Assembly (NCBI RefSeq): GCF_001180305.1
Contig: NZ_CVSX01000023.1
Coordinates: 180,385-244,384 of the forward strand
DNA: 64,000 nt
Direction: 5' to 3'
Source: Prochlorococcus marinus
Lineage (GTDB): Bacteria > Cyanobacteriota > Cyanobacteriia > PCC-6307 > Cyanobiaceae
In this document: one piece after another, positions 39,420-49,586 of the stretch
Numbering within the stretch: position 1 is the stretch's first letter
Layout of the letters: the number at the start of each line of letters is the position of its first letter
Notes under the pieces: generated by a model
The model's input: only the letters and a program-made list of their open reading frames with translations
Told to the model about the DNA's origin: nothing
The model's database searches: none
Made by a program: the position numbers and the translations under genes

Positions 39420-41729
39420 TTAACTTTGTCCAACTCTGGCAATATCTAAAACATCTGCCATTGATTTAATTTGTTCAATTGTTTTGTGAAGTTGATTATA
39501 ACTTTCAAGACCTACACAAAGATTTATAATAGCTGGTTTACCATAAGCAGTTTTAACATTGGCATCACTAACGTTTATACCTTTATCAGATAACCGCATA
39601 AGAATATCTTTAAGAACTCCAACTCGATCAATTACTTCTATTCGTAGCTGAATTGGAAACTTATTATCGCCAGTTTTATTATCTTGATTCCAACCGACAG
39701 GTAATCTTCTCTCTATTGGAATTGGTATTACATTTTCACAATCTTCCCTATGTATAGTTATCCCATGGTTGCCGAGCGACACAGTTCCGATAATATCCTC
39801 GCCTGGGAGTGGGGAACAGCATTTACCTATTCTGTAATCAAGACCTTCTATCCCGGAAATTGGTGATTTAGCTGCTGTATTAGATTGATTAGTGGATAAA
39901 TTATTATTACTTTTAAGAGATTTTGCTATTTCAGAGTCAGAATCATTTTTTACATCTTCTGTCTGTAATTTTATTTCTTCTCTTAGTCTGTTTAATACTT
40001 GATGCAAAGTTAAACCACCAAAACCAAGAGATGCAAGAAGGTCTTCAGTAGTTTTTAAATTGCATCGATTTGCAACTTTTTTCATGGCTTCACTAGAAAG
40101 TAATGCTTCAAAACCGTTTCTACCTACTTCTTTTTCAAGTAAATCTCTACCTCTTTTAATCGTTTCATCACGATGGCTTTTCTTATACCATTGGCGAATT
40201 CTATTTTTAGCAGTTGGCGTAACTACAAAGTTCAGCCAATCCAAGCTTGGAGTAGCATTATTACTTGTTAGAATTTCTATGAAGTCACCATTTTGAAGTG
40301 CTGTAGATAATGGAGAAAGCTTTTCATTAATTCTTATTCCATTACAGTGATTTCCAACTTCAGAATGGATTCTGTAGGCGAAATCTATCGCGGTAGATCC
40401 TTTCCTTAAACCAACAACATCTCCTTTTGGAGTGATTACAAATACTTCTTCATCAAATAAATCTTCTTTAATTGAAGCTAAATAATCATTATGATCCCTT
40501 TCATTACCTTCTTGTTGCCATTCTACTAATTGTCTTAGCCAATTAAATCTCTCGGCATTACTTTTAGCAGGAGAACCACCCTCTTTATATTGCCAATGAG
40601 CGGCAATACCATATTCAGCAATTTGATGCATCGAAGTAGTTCTAATTTGAACTTCAATAGGTCGATGTCTTCCAATCACAGAAGTGTGTAAGGACTGATA
40701 TCCATTGGGTTTTGGTAATCCTATATAGTCTTTAAATCTACCTGGAATTGGTTTAAAAGTATCATGAACAACTGCTAAAGCTCTATAACAACTATCTGAA
40801 CTGTCCACGATAATTCTTAGGGCAGCAACATCATAAATCTCGTGAAAATGCTTTTGCTGTCTTTCCATTTTGCTCCAGATGCCATAAAGATGTTTTGGCC
40901 TTCCTGTTATTTCAAAATTTTTCAAACCCGCTGAAATCAAGTTTTCCTTCATAAGATTCAAAGTTACTTTTAATCTTTTTTCTCTATCACTTCTTTTAAC
41001 GGCGATTTGATCTTTAAGATCTAGATATTCTTTAGGCTCTAGGAATTTAAAAGCTAAATCTTCTAATTCCCATTTAAATCTGTTTATTCCTAGTCGATTA
41101 GCTAATGGTGCATAAATCTCTCTTGTTTCTCTCGCTATTCTTAGTTTTTTCTCATCATTTAGCCATTCAATTGTTCTCATGTTATGAAGTCGATCTGCAA
41201 GTTTAACTAATACAACTCTGATATCGCTGGCCATAGCCAAAAACATTTTCCTAAGATTTTCAGCTTGTGCTTCAGTCCTATTGTTAAAGTGAATGCCGCC
41301 TAATTTTGTTACACCCTCTACAAGTATTTTTACTTCTAATCCAAAATTTGTTTCTATTTCAGATAAATCAATGCCAGTATCTTCAACTACATCATGTAAA
41401 AGGCCTGCAGCAATAACAGATGAACTAGCACCTATTTCTTTAAGGAGATTTGCAACAGCAACCGGGTGGATAATGTATGGCTCGCCGCTCGCACGGAATT
41501 GTCCATCATGAGCTTTATAAGCAAGTTTAAAAGCCTTTACTATAAGGTTTTGATTCTCATCATTTTCTTTATTTGATTTTTCAAAATTATGAATATCTTT
41601 AAGAAGCCAATCGGGAATATTTATTTGATAATTCAAAGATTCACTTTCATATTTTTTATTTTCAGGCAAAATGGTTTTGGAAACTTCAATTTCGTTTTTT
41701 TCTTTTGAATTTGCAGCTGCCTCGGACAT
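39420..41729 (-). CDS. spoT: RelA/SpoT bifunctional (p)ppGpp synthetase/hydrolase
   Basis: 769 aa. Domains in order: HD hydrolase with His88 in YIIHPVAVANLL and His112-Asp113 in LLHDVVEDTG, synthetase domain (GIWSKMERQQKHFHEIYDVA, LPKPNGYQSLHTSVIG), TGS domain (VITPKGDVVGLRKGSTAIDF), a helical region, a zinc-finger-like CCSPLPGEDI segment, and a C-terminal ACT domain. The intact HD motif supports hydrolase activity as well as synthesis. It is the only RelA/SpoT gene in the window and is divergent from the ABC transporter gene with 54 bp between starts. Confidence 0.96.
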   Translation of the reverse strand: MSEAAANSKEKNEIEVSKTILPENKKYESESLNYQINIPDWLLKDIHNFEKSNKENDENQNLIVKAFKLAYKAHDGQFRASGEPYIIHPVAVANLLKEIGASSSVIAAGLLHDVVEDTGIDLSEIETNFGLEVKILVEGVTKLGGIHFNNRTEAQAENLRKMFLAMASDIRVVLVKLADRLHNMRTIEWLNDEKKLRIARETREIYAPLANRLGINRFKWELEDLAFKFLEPKEYLDLKDQIAVKRSDREKRLKVTLNLMKENLISAGLKNFEITGRPKHLYGIWSKMERQQKHFHEIYDVAALRIIVDSSDSCYRALAVVHDTFKPIPGRFKDYIGLPKPNGYQSLHTSVIGRHRPIEVQIRTTSMHQIAEYGIAAHWQYKEGGSPAKSNAERFNWLRQLVEWQQEGNERDHNDYLASIKEDLFDEEVFVITPKGDVVGLRKGSTAIDFAYRIHSEVGNHCNGIRINEKLSPLSTALQNGDFIEILTSNNATPSLDWLNFVVTPTAKNRIRQWYKKSHRDETIKRGRDLLEKEVGRNGFEALLSSEAMKKVANRCNLKTTEDLLASLGFGGLTLHQVLNRLREEIKLQTEDVKNDSDSEIAKSLKSNNNLSTNQSNTAAKSPISGIEGLDYRIGKCCSPLPGEDIIGTVSLGNHGITIHREDCENVIPIPIERRLPVGWNQDNKTGDNKFPIQLRIEVIDRVGVLKDILMRLSDKGINVSDANVKTAYGKPAIINLCVGLESYNQLHKTIEQIKSMADVLDIARVGQS

Positions 41730-41783
41730 TTTATATTGCTTTAGATGTATTTTATTTATGTCTAGAAAAATTTGCTATAAATC

Positions 41784-43382
41784 ATGGAAAAAAATAAAGA
41801 AAAAATTATTGTAGTTAAAAATCTTACTGTTAAATATGGTCTAAAACAGCAACCTATTATCAAAAATTTTAATTTGGAAATAGATAGTGGAGATCATTTG
41901 GCCATAATAGGACCTTCTGGATGTGGAAAGACCACTTTTGCAAAAACATTAGTAAATATATTACCTGCAAAGGCCACTTCTAAAGGGTATCTATCGATTT
42001 CTAATGTAGATCCTAGGAAAATAAACAACAAAGATGCACAATTATTTAGAAGAAAGAATTTTGGATTTATTTATCAAGACTCTATAAAAAAACTTAATCC
42101 GCTAATGAGAGTTGGGGATCATTTATATGAATTATTTAAAACACATGATCAAACTAAATCATCTTTAGCTATTAAAAAATTAGTAAGAGAAGTTTTTCAA
42201 AAAGTCGGAATTGAAGAAAGTAGACTTGATTCTTTCCCACATCAATTTAGCGGCGGAATGAGACAGAGAGTTTCTATAGCAATGGCACTTGCTTTGAAAC
42301 CTAAATTATTAATAGCTGATGAACCTACAACAAGCTTAGATACCAAAACAAGTTTTGAAATTATGCAAGAAATAATTCATCTATGTAATGAATTTGATAC
42401 AACTTTAATTTTAATTAGTCATGATATTAATCTTGCAGCAAAGTGGTGTAGAAAAGTTGCAATAATTGAAAAGGGATCGATTGTTGAAAAGGGGAATATA
42501 TTAGATATTTTTCAATCACCAAAATCAGATATCGGGAAAAAGTTAGTAAATGCTTCAAAAATAGTATTAGAACCAAATACTAAAAATAATGCTCGAGATC
42601 AGGTCGTTCTAGAGGTAAATAACCTAAGACATTGGTATAAATTAAATTCTTCAATTTTCATTAATAAATGGAATAAGGCTTTAAATGAAGTTAGTTTCAA
42701 GTTATATGAGAATGAGACTCTTGGAATAGTTGGTTCTTCAGGGAGTGGTAAAAGTACATTATGTAGGGCTTTAATTGGACTTCTTAAAGTAAGAGGTGGT
42801 GAAATCAAAATTTATGATAAAAATCATGCATCGAAAAAAAATAAATCTTTTAAAAAGAACAATAAAGTGCAAATTATTTTTCAAGATCCTTTTTCAAGTT
42901 TGAATCCGAAAATGACAATTAAAAGTATTTTGGAAGATATATTTTTTATTCAAAAAATTTCAGATAAAAGAAAAATTGAAAAAGAAATAAAATTAATGTT
43001 TAGAAATTTGAATCTTCCCTTAAATAATGATTTTTTTAATTCTTATCCTAGCCAATTATCTGGTGGTCAATTGCAAAGAATTTCATTAGCCAGAGCGCTA
43101 TTGTTGAAACCAAAAATTTTGATTTGTGATGAGAGCGTTAATATGTTGGATGCTTCAGTTAAAATAGAGATTCTTGAATTACTTAGAGTCTTGCAAGAAA
43201 AAATGAATTTAACGATTATCTTTATTACTCATGATTTGGGCATTGCTAAAAGATTTTGTGATAGGTTGCTAGTTATGAATCACGGAAAGATAGTTGATGA
43301 AGGAGAAAGTTCCACAATATTCACTAAAACTCAAAACACGTATACAAAATCGCTTCTAAATTCCTCTTTGAATCTTATTTAA
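41784..43382 (+). CDS. Double ABC ATPase of dipeptide/oligopeptide type
   Basis: 532 aa containing two complete ABC domains in one chain, like fused DppD and DppF. First domain: Walker A GPSGCGKT at residues 43-50, Q-loop FIYQDS, signature FSGGMRQR, Walker B LLIADEPTTSLD. Second domain: Walker A GSSGSGKS, Q-loop IIFQDPFSSLNPKMT, signature LSGGQLQR, Walker B ILICDESVNMLDAS (Ser in place of the usual Pro after the catalytic Glu). It probably powers uptake of peptides or a similar solute, but no permease or binding-protein gene is adjacent. Its 3' end overlaps rluD by 8 bp. Confidence 0.88.
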   Translation: MEKNKEKIIVVKNLTVKYGLKQQPIIKNFNLEIDSGDHLAIIGPSGCGKTTFAKTLVNILPAKATSKGYLSISNVDPRKINNKDAQLFRRKNFGFIYQDSIKKLNPLMRVGDHLYELFKTHDQTKSSLAIKKLVREVFQKVGIEESRLDSFPHQFSGGMRQRVSIAMALALKPKLLIADEPTTSLDTKTSFEIMQEIIHLCNEFDTTLILISHDINLAAKWCRKVAIIEKGSIVEKGNILDIFQSPKSDIGKKLVNASKIVLEPNTKNNARDQVVLEVNNLRHWYKLNSSIFINKWNKALNEVSFKLYENETLGIVGSSGSGKSTLCRALIGLLKVRGGEIKIYDKNHASKKNKSFKKNNKVQIIFQDPFSSLNPKMTIKSILEDIFFIQKISDKRKIEKEIKLMFRNLNLPLNNDFFNSYPSQLSGGQLQRISLARALLLKPKILICDESVNMLDASVKIEILELLRVLQEKMNLTIIFITHDLGIAKRFCDRLLVMNHGKIVDEGESSTIFTKTQNTYTKSLLNSSLNLI

Positions 43383-44334
43383 TTTTAAGAACACTTAGTA
43401 ATTTTTGAAAATCTAATGGTAATTCTGATTCAAATATCATTTTTTTACCATTTATTGGATGTATAAGTCCAAGCTTAATGGCGTGTAAAGCTTGGCCATC
43501 TAATTTACATGGTAGTTTTTTACATCTTCCATATAACGGATCACCCACAATTGGATGATTAATGTGAGCGCAATGTACTCTTATTTGATGCGTTCGCCCC
43601 GTATCTAGCTTGAAACTCATTAATGAGTAATTGCCAAATCTTTCTTCTAATTTCCAATAGGTACAGGCATACCTTCCTGAAGTTTCTTCAACTACTTTAT
43701 ATTTCAATCTATTTAATTTATCTCTGCCAATGTTTCCCACTATTTGGCCTTCTTCAGAATTCGGTGCTCCATGAATTACTGCAATATATTCGCGTGATGC
43801 TATTTTTTCTTTAATTTGTTTCTGGAGATTTACTAATGCCTCTTGGCTTTTTGCAACAACCATACATCCGGAGGTATCTTTATCTAATCTGTGAACAATC
43901 CCAGGTCTTAGTTTCCCATTAATTCCAGGTAGATCTTTACAGTGAAAAAGTAATCCATTCACTAAAGTTCCAGATTTGTGTCCAGGGGCTGGATGAACAA
44001 TTAGTCCTGATTGTTTATTAATTACTATGATGTGCTCGTCTTCAAAAAGGATATTTAAATCCATTTTTTCAGGTTTTAAATAAATAAGAGGTTCTGGAGG
44101 AGGCATCCATATTTGAATATTGTCGCCATTTTTTAATGGGGTCTTTGCTTTCGCAGTCTTATAGTTTACAAGTACTAAACCTGAATTTATAAAATGTTGA
44201 ATTCTTGCTCTACTTTGTTCTGGCCTTTTACTTACCAACCATCTGTCTAGCCTCATAGGAAGAGGTAGCTCATAAATAATTTCTATAAGCTCACCTTCTC
44301 CAATGCCGAAAGAATTTTGATTATTTAATTCCAT
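43375..44334 (-). CDS. rluD: Ribosomal large subunit pseudouridine synthase (RluD family)
   Basis: 319 aa: an N-terminal S4-like domain (RLDRWLVSKRPEQSRARIQH), then the RluA/RluD catalytic core with the Asp in GIVHRLDKDTSGCMVVAKSQ, and RTHQIRVHCAHINHPIVGDP. It isomerises uridines in 23S rRNA. RluD is chosen over RluC by the S4 domain and overall length, but paralogues are hard to separate. Upstream rbgA overlaps by 10 bp, giving an rbgA-rluD ribosome-assembly pair. Confidence 0.9.
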   Translation of the reverse strand: MELNNQNSFGIGEGELIEIIYELPLPMRLDRWLVSKRPEQSRARIQHFINSGLVLVNYKTAKAKTPLKNGDNIQIWMPPPEPLIYLKPEKMDLNILFEDEHIIVINKQSGLIVHPAPGHKSGTLVNGLLFHCKDLPGINGKLRPGIVHRLDKDTSGCMVVAKSQEALVNLQKQIKEKIASREYIAVIHGAPNSEEGQIVGNIGRDKLNRLKYKVVEETSGRYACTYWKLEERFGNYSLMSFKLDTGRTHQIRVHCAHINHPIVGDPLYGRCKKLPCKLDGQALHAIKLGLIHPINGKKMIFESELPLDFQKLLSVLKIK

Positions 44335-45197
44335 AGTGGGACTTCTAAAGCAATTTTGCCCAGCATTTGATTTCTATAATCTTCCAATAACTTATGAGAC
44401 ATTCTCCTTTTATCGCCAGAGGTATGTTTTGAAGCTGCTTCGTCGATCCAAGCAGAAGGACTCTTAAAGCCTTTAGTAATATCAACTCCATATCTATTAG
44501 ATATTTGTTTAACTGAGATATTCGCATTCTTATCTTTGTTGAGAGTGGATATAATTTTGATAAATCCAATTGCGACACTCTCTATTTCATAAGCAGCTTC
44601 TCCAATATCGTCACACAGTGCAAGATTAAGTGCTGATTTTTGATCTTCTAAATTTGGAGGTATAACACCAGGAGCATCTAGCAGATCTATACCACTTTCT
44701 AATTTTATCCATCTTAAATTACGAGTCACGCCTGCTTTCCTAGCGCTATCTACAACTCTTTTTTTTGCGATTCTATTAATTAATGCCGACTTTCCTACGT
44801 TTGGAAAACCAAGTGTAAGGGCTCTAATTGGCCTAATTCGCATTCCTCTAGAGAGTCTTCTATCGTCAATTGACGACCTAGAATCTTTGGCTGACTTACA
44901 AATTTCTTTAATCCCTATTCCTCTTTTAGCATCACACCAAAGAGGATATTGATCTTTAGAATTAAACCATTTATTCCAACTATTGATTGTATTCGGGGAG
45001 ATCATATCTGATCTGTTAATGACCAGAATATGTTTTTTATTATTTATCCATTTATTTAAGTGTGGATGTCCTGTTGATAAAGGAATTCGTGCATCTCTCA
45101 CTTCTATAACTAAATCTACTTTATTGATAACTTCAGATAATTTCTTTTCTGCTTTTGCGATATGGCCTGGGTACCATTGGATTTTGGGTATGTCCAC
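44325..45197 (-). CDS. rbgA: Ribosome biogenesis GTPase RbgA/YlqF
   Basis: 290 aa circularly permuted GTPase. The order is G4 NRSDM (residues 61-65), then G1 GFPNVGKSALIN (130-141) and G3 DAPGV (about 174-178), with the N-terminal IQWYPGHIAKAEKKL that is typical of RbgA. It aids late assembly of the 50S subunit. It is cotranscribed with rluD, whose start overlaps its end by 10 bp. Confidence 0.93.
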   Translation of the reverse strand: MDIPKIQWYPGHIAKAEKKLSEVINKVDLVIEVRDARIPLSTGHPHLNKWINNKKHILVINRSDMISPNTINSWNKWFNSKDQYPLWCDAKRGIGIKEICKSAKDSRSSIDDRRLSRGMRIRPIRALTLGFPNVGKSALINRIAKKRVVDSARKAGVTRNLRWIKLESGIDLLDAPGVIPPNLEDQKSALNLALCDDIGEAAYEIESVAIGFIKIISTLNKDKNANISVKQISNRYGVDITKGFKSPSAWIDEAASKHTSGDKRRMSHKLLEDYRNQMLGKIALEVPLWN

Positions 45198-45409
45198 TTC
45201 AATAAATCAAATAAAATTTTGTATTCCTTTTAGTTTTTATAAGTTTCAAAAGTATTTACTTCTAAATTTTAGTATAAATTTAATAACTAAAAATTTTTAT
45301 AATAGTTAATTCTTAAAATTTATTAAGGCATAGGTAACAGTAACTACTTTTTAACCCAATAAGCCCAAATTAACGTTAGGCTCTTGAGATTATAAATATA
45401 GCTTGTTTA
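45198..45409. promoter_or_regulatory. Divergent promoter region of rbgA and pgk
   Basis: This 212-bp gap has no open frame worth calling and no tRNA. On the plus strand a perfect TATAAT lies at 45298-45303, about 105 bases before the pgk ATG, and TATAAA sits at 45391-45396. On the minus strand TATACT (complement of 45271-45276) could serve rbgA. None has a convincing -35 box, which is normal for this AT-rich group. These are candidate -10 elements only. Confidence 0.4.
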
Positions 45410-46618
45410 ATGTCAAAATTATCTCTTTCCAGTCTTGATAAGACACATTTAGAAGGAAAAAAAGTTCTTGTAAGAGTAGATTTTAATGTTCCATTAAATG
45501 AAGACGGTCAAATAACCGACGATACGCGTATTCGTGCAGCTATCCCAACTATTGAATATCTTATTAATCATTCTGCAAAAGTCATTTTAGCTGCTCATTT
45601 TGGTAGACCGAAGGGTCAGGTAAATGAAAAAATGAGATTAACTCCAGTAGCAGCAAGATTAAGTGAATTGTTGGGGCAAAATGTTGCTCTTACTAACAGT
45701 TGTATTGGTGATGAAGCAGTTGCACAATCAAATAGCTTATCTAATGGAGATGTTCTTTTACTTGAGAATGTTCGTTTTTTTGGTGAAGAGGAGAAGAACG
45801 ACCTGGAGTTTGCTGAAAAATTAGCATCACATGCAGATATGTATGTAAATGATGCTTTCGGTGCTGCTCATAGAGCGCATGCTTCAACTCAGGGTGTTAC
45901 AAATTATTTAAGTCCTTCAGTAGCTGGATTCCTTTTAGAAAAAGAATTGAAATACCTACAAGGAGCAGTAGATTCCCCAAATCGTCCATTGGCAGCAATA
46001 GTTGGAGGGTCAAAGGTTAGTAGCAAAATAGGAGTACTTGATTCTTTACTAGATAAGTGTGACAAAATCATGATTGGTGGAGGTATGATTTTCACTTTTT
46101 ATAAAGCTAGAGGTTTAGATGTCGGAAAGAGCCTTGTAGAAGAAGATAAACTCGAGCTTGCTAAAGATTTAGAAGCAAAAGCAAAAGCAAAAGGAGTAGA
46201 GTTATTATTACCCACTGATGTTGTTTTGGCTGATGAATTTTCTCCTGACGCCAATAGTAAAATATCTCAAATTGATGCAATTAGTGGGAATTGGATGGGT
46301 CTAGATATTGGTCCAGATTCTATTAAAGTTTTTCAGAATGCTCTTGCAGAATGTAAGACAATTATTTGGAATGGTCCAATGGGAGTTTTTGAATTTGATA
46401 AATTTGCAGATGGTACAAATGCAATAGCTACGACTCTTGCGGACTTAAGTGCTTTTTCTGAAGTTTGTACAATAATTGGTGGTGGAGATTCAGTTGCAGC
46501 AGTTGAAAAAGCAGGATTAGCTGAGAAAATGTCTCATATATCTACCGGAGGTGGGGCTAGTTTGGAACTTTTAGAAGGTAAAACTTTACCAGGTGTGGCT
46601 GCGTTAAACGACGCTTAG
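45410..46618 (+). CDS. pgk: Phosphoglycerate kinase
   Basis: 402 aa, standard length. Signatures include [20 protein letters not shown] (residues 17-36), [27 protein letters not shown] and the nucleotide loop [20 protein letters not shown]. It works in the Calvin cycle and in glycolysis. It is flanked by divergent rbgA, and convergent with the gene at 46620, only one base from its end. In E. coli and others gap or fba follows; not here. Confidence 0.98.
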   Translation: MSKLSLSSLDKTHLEGKKVLVRVDFNVPLNEDGQITDDTRIRAAIPTIEYLINHSAKVILAAHFGRPKGQVNEKMRLTPVAARLSELLGQNVALTNSCIGDEAVAQSNSLSNGDVLLLENVRFFGEEEKNDLEFAEKLASHADMYVNDAFGAAHRAHASTQGVTNYLSPSVAGFLLEKELKYLQGAVDSPNRPLAAIVGGSKVSSKIGVLDSLLDKCDKIMIGGGMIFTFYKARGLDVGKSLVEEDKLELAKDLEAKAKAKGVELLLPTDVVLADEFSPDANSKISQIDAISGNWMGLDIGPDSIKVFQNALAECKTIIWNGPMGVFEFDKFADGTNAIATTLADLSAFSEVCTIIGGGDSVAAVEKAGLAEKMSHISTGGGASLELLEGKTLPGVAALNDA

Positions 46619-46619
46619 G

Positions 46620-47345
46620 CTATATCTCATCAACAATATCAATGCTCTTTGTGAAAGTAATCATTCCCTCAGGATGAGCTATGATTCCTGACCAAATTTG
46701 CATCCCTGGTTTTGAAGGGGCTCTTGTAATTTTAAAAATCCCTCCAGACGCCAATGGTTCCAATAATATTTCTTGTTCAAACAATGAATTAACTTGATGA
46801 GGTTTTATAGCTCCAGCAATAATCACTTCTTCAAGAGGCTTATTTAGAATTATATCGATATCGTATTTTGAACCAGTAAGAACTCTATCAGGAATTTTAA
46901 AACTAATATCTATTTTTTTATTATCGTTTCTTATTGTGGTGAATAAATTTTTGATAATCCCTTCACTTATTTTTCCATTTACGATTGAAAATAAATAATC
47001 AAATTTAGATTCGAGTATATATATTTCTCCGTTAACTATTTTTTCCCCAGAAACTTTTATTCGCAAAATATCTTCATCTGGAATATTAGATTTTAATCTT
47101 TTGATCTTCCATTTGCTGTTAGGGAAATCATTAATAATCTTTGAAAATTGTTTTAGAATATTTTGGTTTTCATCATTTCTAAAATTTTTTTTAATAAAAT
47201 CTAAGTCTCGCTTATTTAATGAGGTTTCTAAATTTCTTATAAAATCAACTTTTAAAGTTTGCGTTATTGCTGAATAGGGCAGAATGAGATAAATAAATAA
47301 GTAGAGAGGGAATCCTATATTTCTGAATAAGTTTAAATTCAACAT
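46620..47345 (-). CDS. Hypothetical exported protein
   Basis: 241 aa with a hydrophobic N-terminus (NIGFPLYLFIYLILPYSAIT, about residues 9-28) suggesting a signal peptide. The remaining part resembles no family I recognise. It looks like a secreted beta-rich protein: FKIPDRVLTGSKYDIDIILN in the middle and IQIWSGIIAHPEG-like text near the end. A segment before it (SLNKRDLDFIKKNF) suggests a nuclear-transport-factor-2-like small domain, but this is a guess. It is divergent from murG with 41 bp between the starts, and convergent with pgk. Confidence 0.65.
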   Translation of the reverse strand: MLNLNLFRNIGFPLYLFIYLILPYSAITQTLKVDFIRNLETSLNKRDLDFIKKNFRNDENQNILKQFSKIINDFPNSKWKIKRLKSNIPDEDILRIKVSGEKIVNGEIYILESKFDYLFSIVNGKISEGIIKNLFTTIRNDNKKIDISFKIPDRVLTGSKYDIDIILNKPLEEVIIAGAIKPHQVNSLFEQEILLEPLASGGIFKITRAPSKPGMQIWSGIIAHPEGMITFTKSIDIVDEI

Positions 47346-47386
47346 ATTTATTATTTATTATTTTCATTCTACTAATTTAACTTTTT

Positions 47387-48478
47387 ATGTCTAAAAAAAA
47401 TAATTTATTAGTTGCAGCTAGTGGAACAGGAGGCCATATTTTTCCAGCTTTAGCAGTTTCTAAAGAGGTGGAAGATGAGTGGAATATTCATTGGTTGGGT
47501 ATTCAGCAAAGACTTGATGCGAATTTGATTCCCCAAAAATATAATTTGAAGACTTTGAATTTAAAGACACCAAGAAAAAATATTTTTTTGTTTTATCAAT
47601 ATATAAAAATTTTAATGTCAACTTACCAAATAATTAGGATCTTAAAAGAAAAAAAAATTAACTTGGTTTTTACGACTGGAGGTTATATATCTGCCCCTAC
47701 TATTGTTGCTTCAAAACTTTTAAAGATACCTATCATTATTCATGAATCAAATGTAGTTCCAGGAATGGTCACGAAATATTTTGGTTTTTTATGTAACTAT
47801 GTTCTTTTAGGATTTAAAGAAACAAATTCTTATTTAAAAAATTGTAAAACTATTTTCACTGGAACACCTTTAAGAGAGCAATTCTATAAATTTAATTTTT
47901 TGCCAGAATGGGTTCCAAAAGGAAATGGACCTCTTTTGATTGTTATGGGAGGTAGTCAAGGAGCAAAAGCTATAAATCAAATTCTTTATGAATCTCTAGA
48001 GTTTTTAATAAAAAAACAATTTCGGATAGTTCATATTGTTGGCGAATCTCATCTAAAACCTTTTCATGTAAAAAACTCCAAAAATTATATTCAAAAGAAA
48101 TTTACTAATGAAATAGCAGCTTTAATTCAAAACTGTGATCTTGTAATATCGAGATCTGGTGCAGGAACAATCAATGAATTAATGGAGGCTGAAAAACCTT
48201 CAATTTTAATTCCATATCCATATTCTAAAAATAATCATCAGGAGAAAAATGCCATGATTCTTGCTGCAAGTGGAGGCTCAGTTTTAATCAATCAGAATAA
48301 TATGTCTAAAGAAGTTTTTGAAGAAACTCTTGAAAGAATTTTTACAATAAAATCAAAAAAGGGAAAAAAACATTATGAAATATTAGATCTCATGAAGAAG
48401 AATATGGAAAATAATAATAAAATTAAATCTAAAAATGAGATTAAAAAGTATATTGATTATTTTTTAAAGGAATTCTGA
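47387..48478 (+). CDS. murG: UDP-GlcNAc:lipid I N-acetylglucosaminyltransferase
   Basis: 363 aa GT-B glycosyltransferase. The N-terminal ASGTGGHIFPALAVSKEV (residues 11-28) is the MurG loop, followed by FTTGGYISAP, IIHESNVVPGMVTKYF, VMGGSQGAKAIN and LVISRSGAGTINELMEAEKP. It makes lipid II for peptidoglycan at the inner face of the membrane. Not in a dcw cluster. The 3' end overlaps the convergent aminotransferase by 22 bp. Confidence 0.95.
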   Translation: MSKKNNLLVAASGTGGHIFPALAVSKEVEDEWNIHWLGIQQRLDANLIPQKYNLKTLNLKTPRKNIFLFYQYIKILMSTYQIIRILKEKKINLVFTTGGYISAPTIVASKLLKIPIIIHESNVVPGMVTKYFGFLCNYVLLGFKETNSYLKNCKTIFTGTPLREQFYKFNFLPEWVPKGNGPLLIVMGGSQGAKAINQILYESLEFLIKKQFRIVHIVGESHLKPFHVKNSKNYIQKKFTNEIAALIQNCDLVISRSGAGTINELMEAEKPSILIPYPYSKNNHQEKNAMILAASGGSVLINQNNMSKEVFEETLERIFTIKSKKGKKHYEILDLMKKNMENNNKIKSKNEIKKYIDYFLKEF

Positions 48479-49578
48479 ATTTCTTCACATAAAAGAGTGT
48501 TATTTTTTCTATTCTGTAGACTTATTCTTGCCCACTTTTCGTCAAGAAATCTAAATGAAGTGCATTCTCTAAGCAATATTCCCTTATTTTCTAAGTATTT
48601 TATATTTGGTGACAAGGATGTTTCACTTTCTATTAAAAAAAAGTTGGTTGAAGAGTTATGAATTTTAAGGTTTTCTATTTTTAATAATTTTTCAAATACT
48701 CTCTTTTTTTCAATATTTATCCAGCTGTGAATCTGTTTTGTCCACTGTTCATAGAATTTCTTATTACTTAGTAGATCAATCCCGGCTTTAATAGAAAATG
48801 AATTTAAAGGCCAAGGATCTCTATTTATTTCCCATTGTTTAAGTTTTTTCGATGAGCCAATAACGTAACCTAATCTAAGTCCAGGAATATTGAAGATTTT
48901 GGTCAAGCTTCTCAAGACTAATAAATTATCAAATCTTTTGGTTAATGGTATTAAAGATTCTTTGTCTCCATTAGGTGTTATGGATAAAAAAGCTTCATCG
49001 CAGATAACTAATTTATATTTTTTTACAACTTCCTCCAATGAATTCTTTTCCCATAATTGGCCGGTAGGGTTATGTGGATTTGTTATCCAAAGAACATCAC
49101 CTTTTGGATGAAGCGGAAATGATTGAGGAAAAATATCACTCCAGTTTTTTGGTAATTCGCAATGTATAAAATTGCTATTCCAACAATTTAAAGATCTTTC
49201 ATAATCAACAAATGATGGAGAAGGAATACAACTTATTCCGAATTTGGATGCTTCATAACCTGCCCAGGTTATTAATTCAGAAGCTCCATTCCCAGGCAAT
49301 ATATTATCTGGATTTATCCCATGAAATTTGCCGATTATTTCTTTCAGATCACTCAAGTTTCTCTCTGGGTAATATCTAAAGCCAAGATTCTTAATTTCCG
49401 CATTTATTGAATCAATTAGTATTTGAGGGGGATCAAAGGGTACTAATGATGCACTTGCATCAATAATTTCGGATGGTAATAAATTTAATTTTTTCGCAGT
49501 TGCATATACATTTCCACCATGTTTCAAGTTTGATCCTTGCATGGCTAACATTGAGTAATCATGAGGTTCATTATTCAT
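48457..49578 (-). CDS. CobC-like PLP aminotransferase (probable threonine-phosphate decarboxylase)
   Basis: 373 aa fold-type I PLP enzyme. It begins with NLKHGGNVYATAKKLNLLPS then IIDASASLVPFDPP, the pattern of CobC/CobD-type threonine-phosphate decarboxylases (HGGN...DFSxxxNP). NPHNPTGQLW and LRSLTKIFNIPGLRLGYVIG (PLP lysine in TKI) follow. Such enzymes make aminopropanol phosphate for the nucleotide loop of cobamides, which Prochlorococcus makes as pseudocobalamin. No other cobamide gene is adjacent, so histidinol-phosphate transaminase activity is a possible alternative. It is 8 bp downstream of pyrD on the same strand. Confidence 0.72.
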   Translation of the reverse strand: MNNEPHDYSMLAMQGSNLKHGGNVYATAKKLNLLPSEIIDASASLVPFDPPQILIDSINAEIKNLGFRYYPERNLSDLKEIIGKFHGINPDNILPGNGASELITWAGYEASKFGISCIPSPSFVDYERSLNCWNSNFIHCELPKNWSDIFPQSFPLHPKGDVLWITNPHNPTGQLWEKNSLEEVVKKYKLVICDEAFLSITPNGDKESLIPLTKRFDNLLVLRSLTKIFNIPGLRLGYVIGSSKKLKQWEINRDPWPLNSFSIKAGIDLLSNKKFYEQWTKQIHSWINIEKKRVFEKLLKIENLKIHNSSTNFFLIESETSLSPNIKYLENKGILLRECTSFRFLDEKWARISLQNRKNNTLLCEEIQNSFKK

Positions 49579-49586
49579 TCTCTAAT

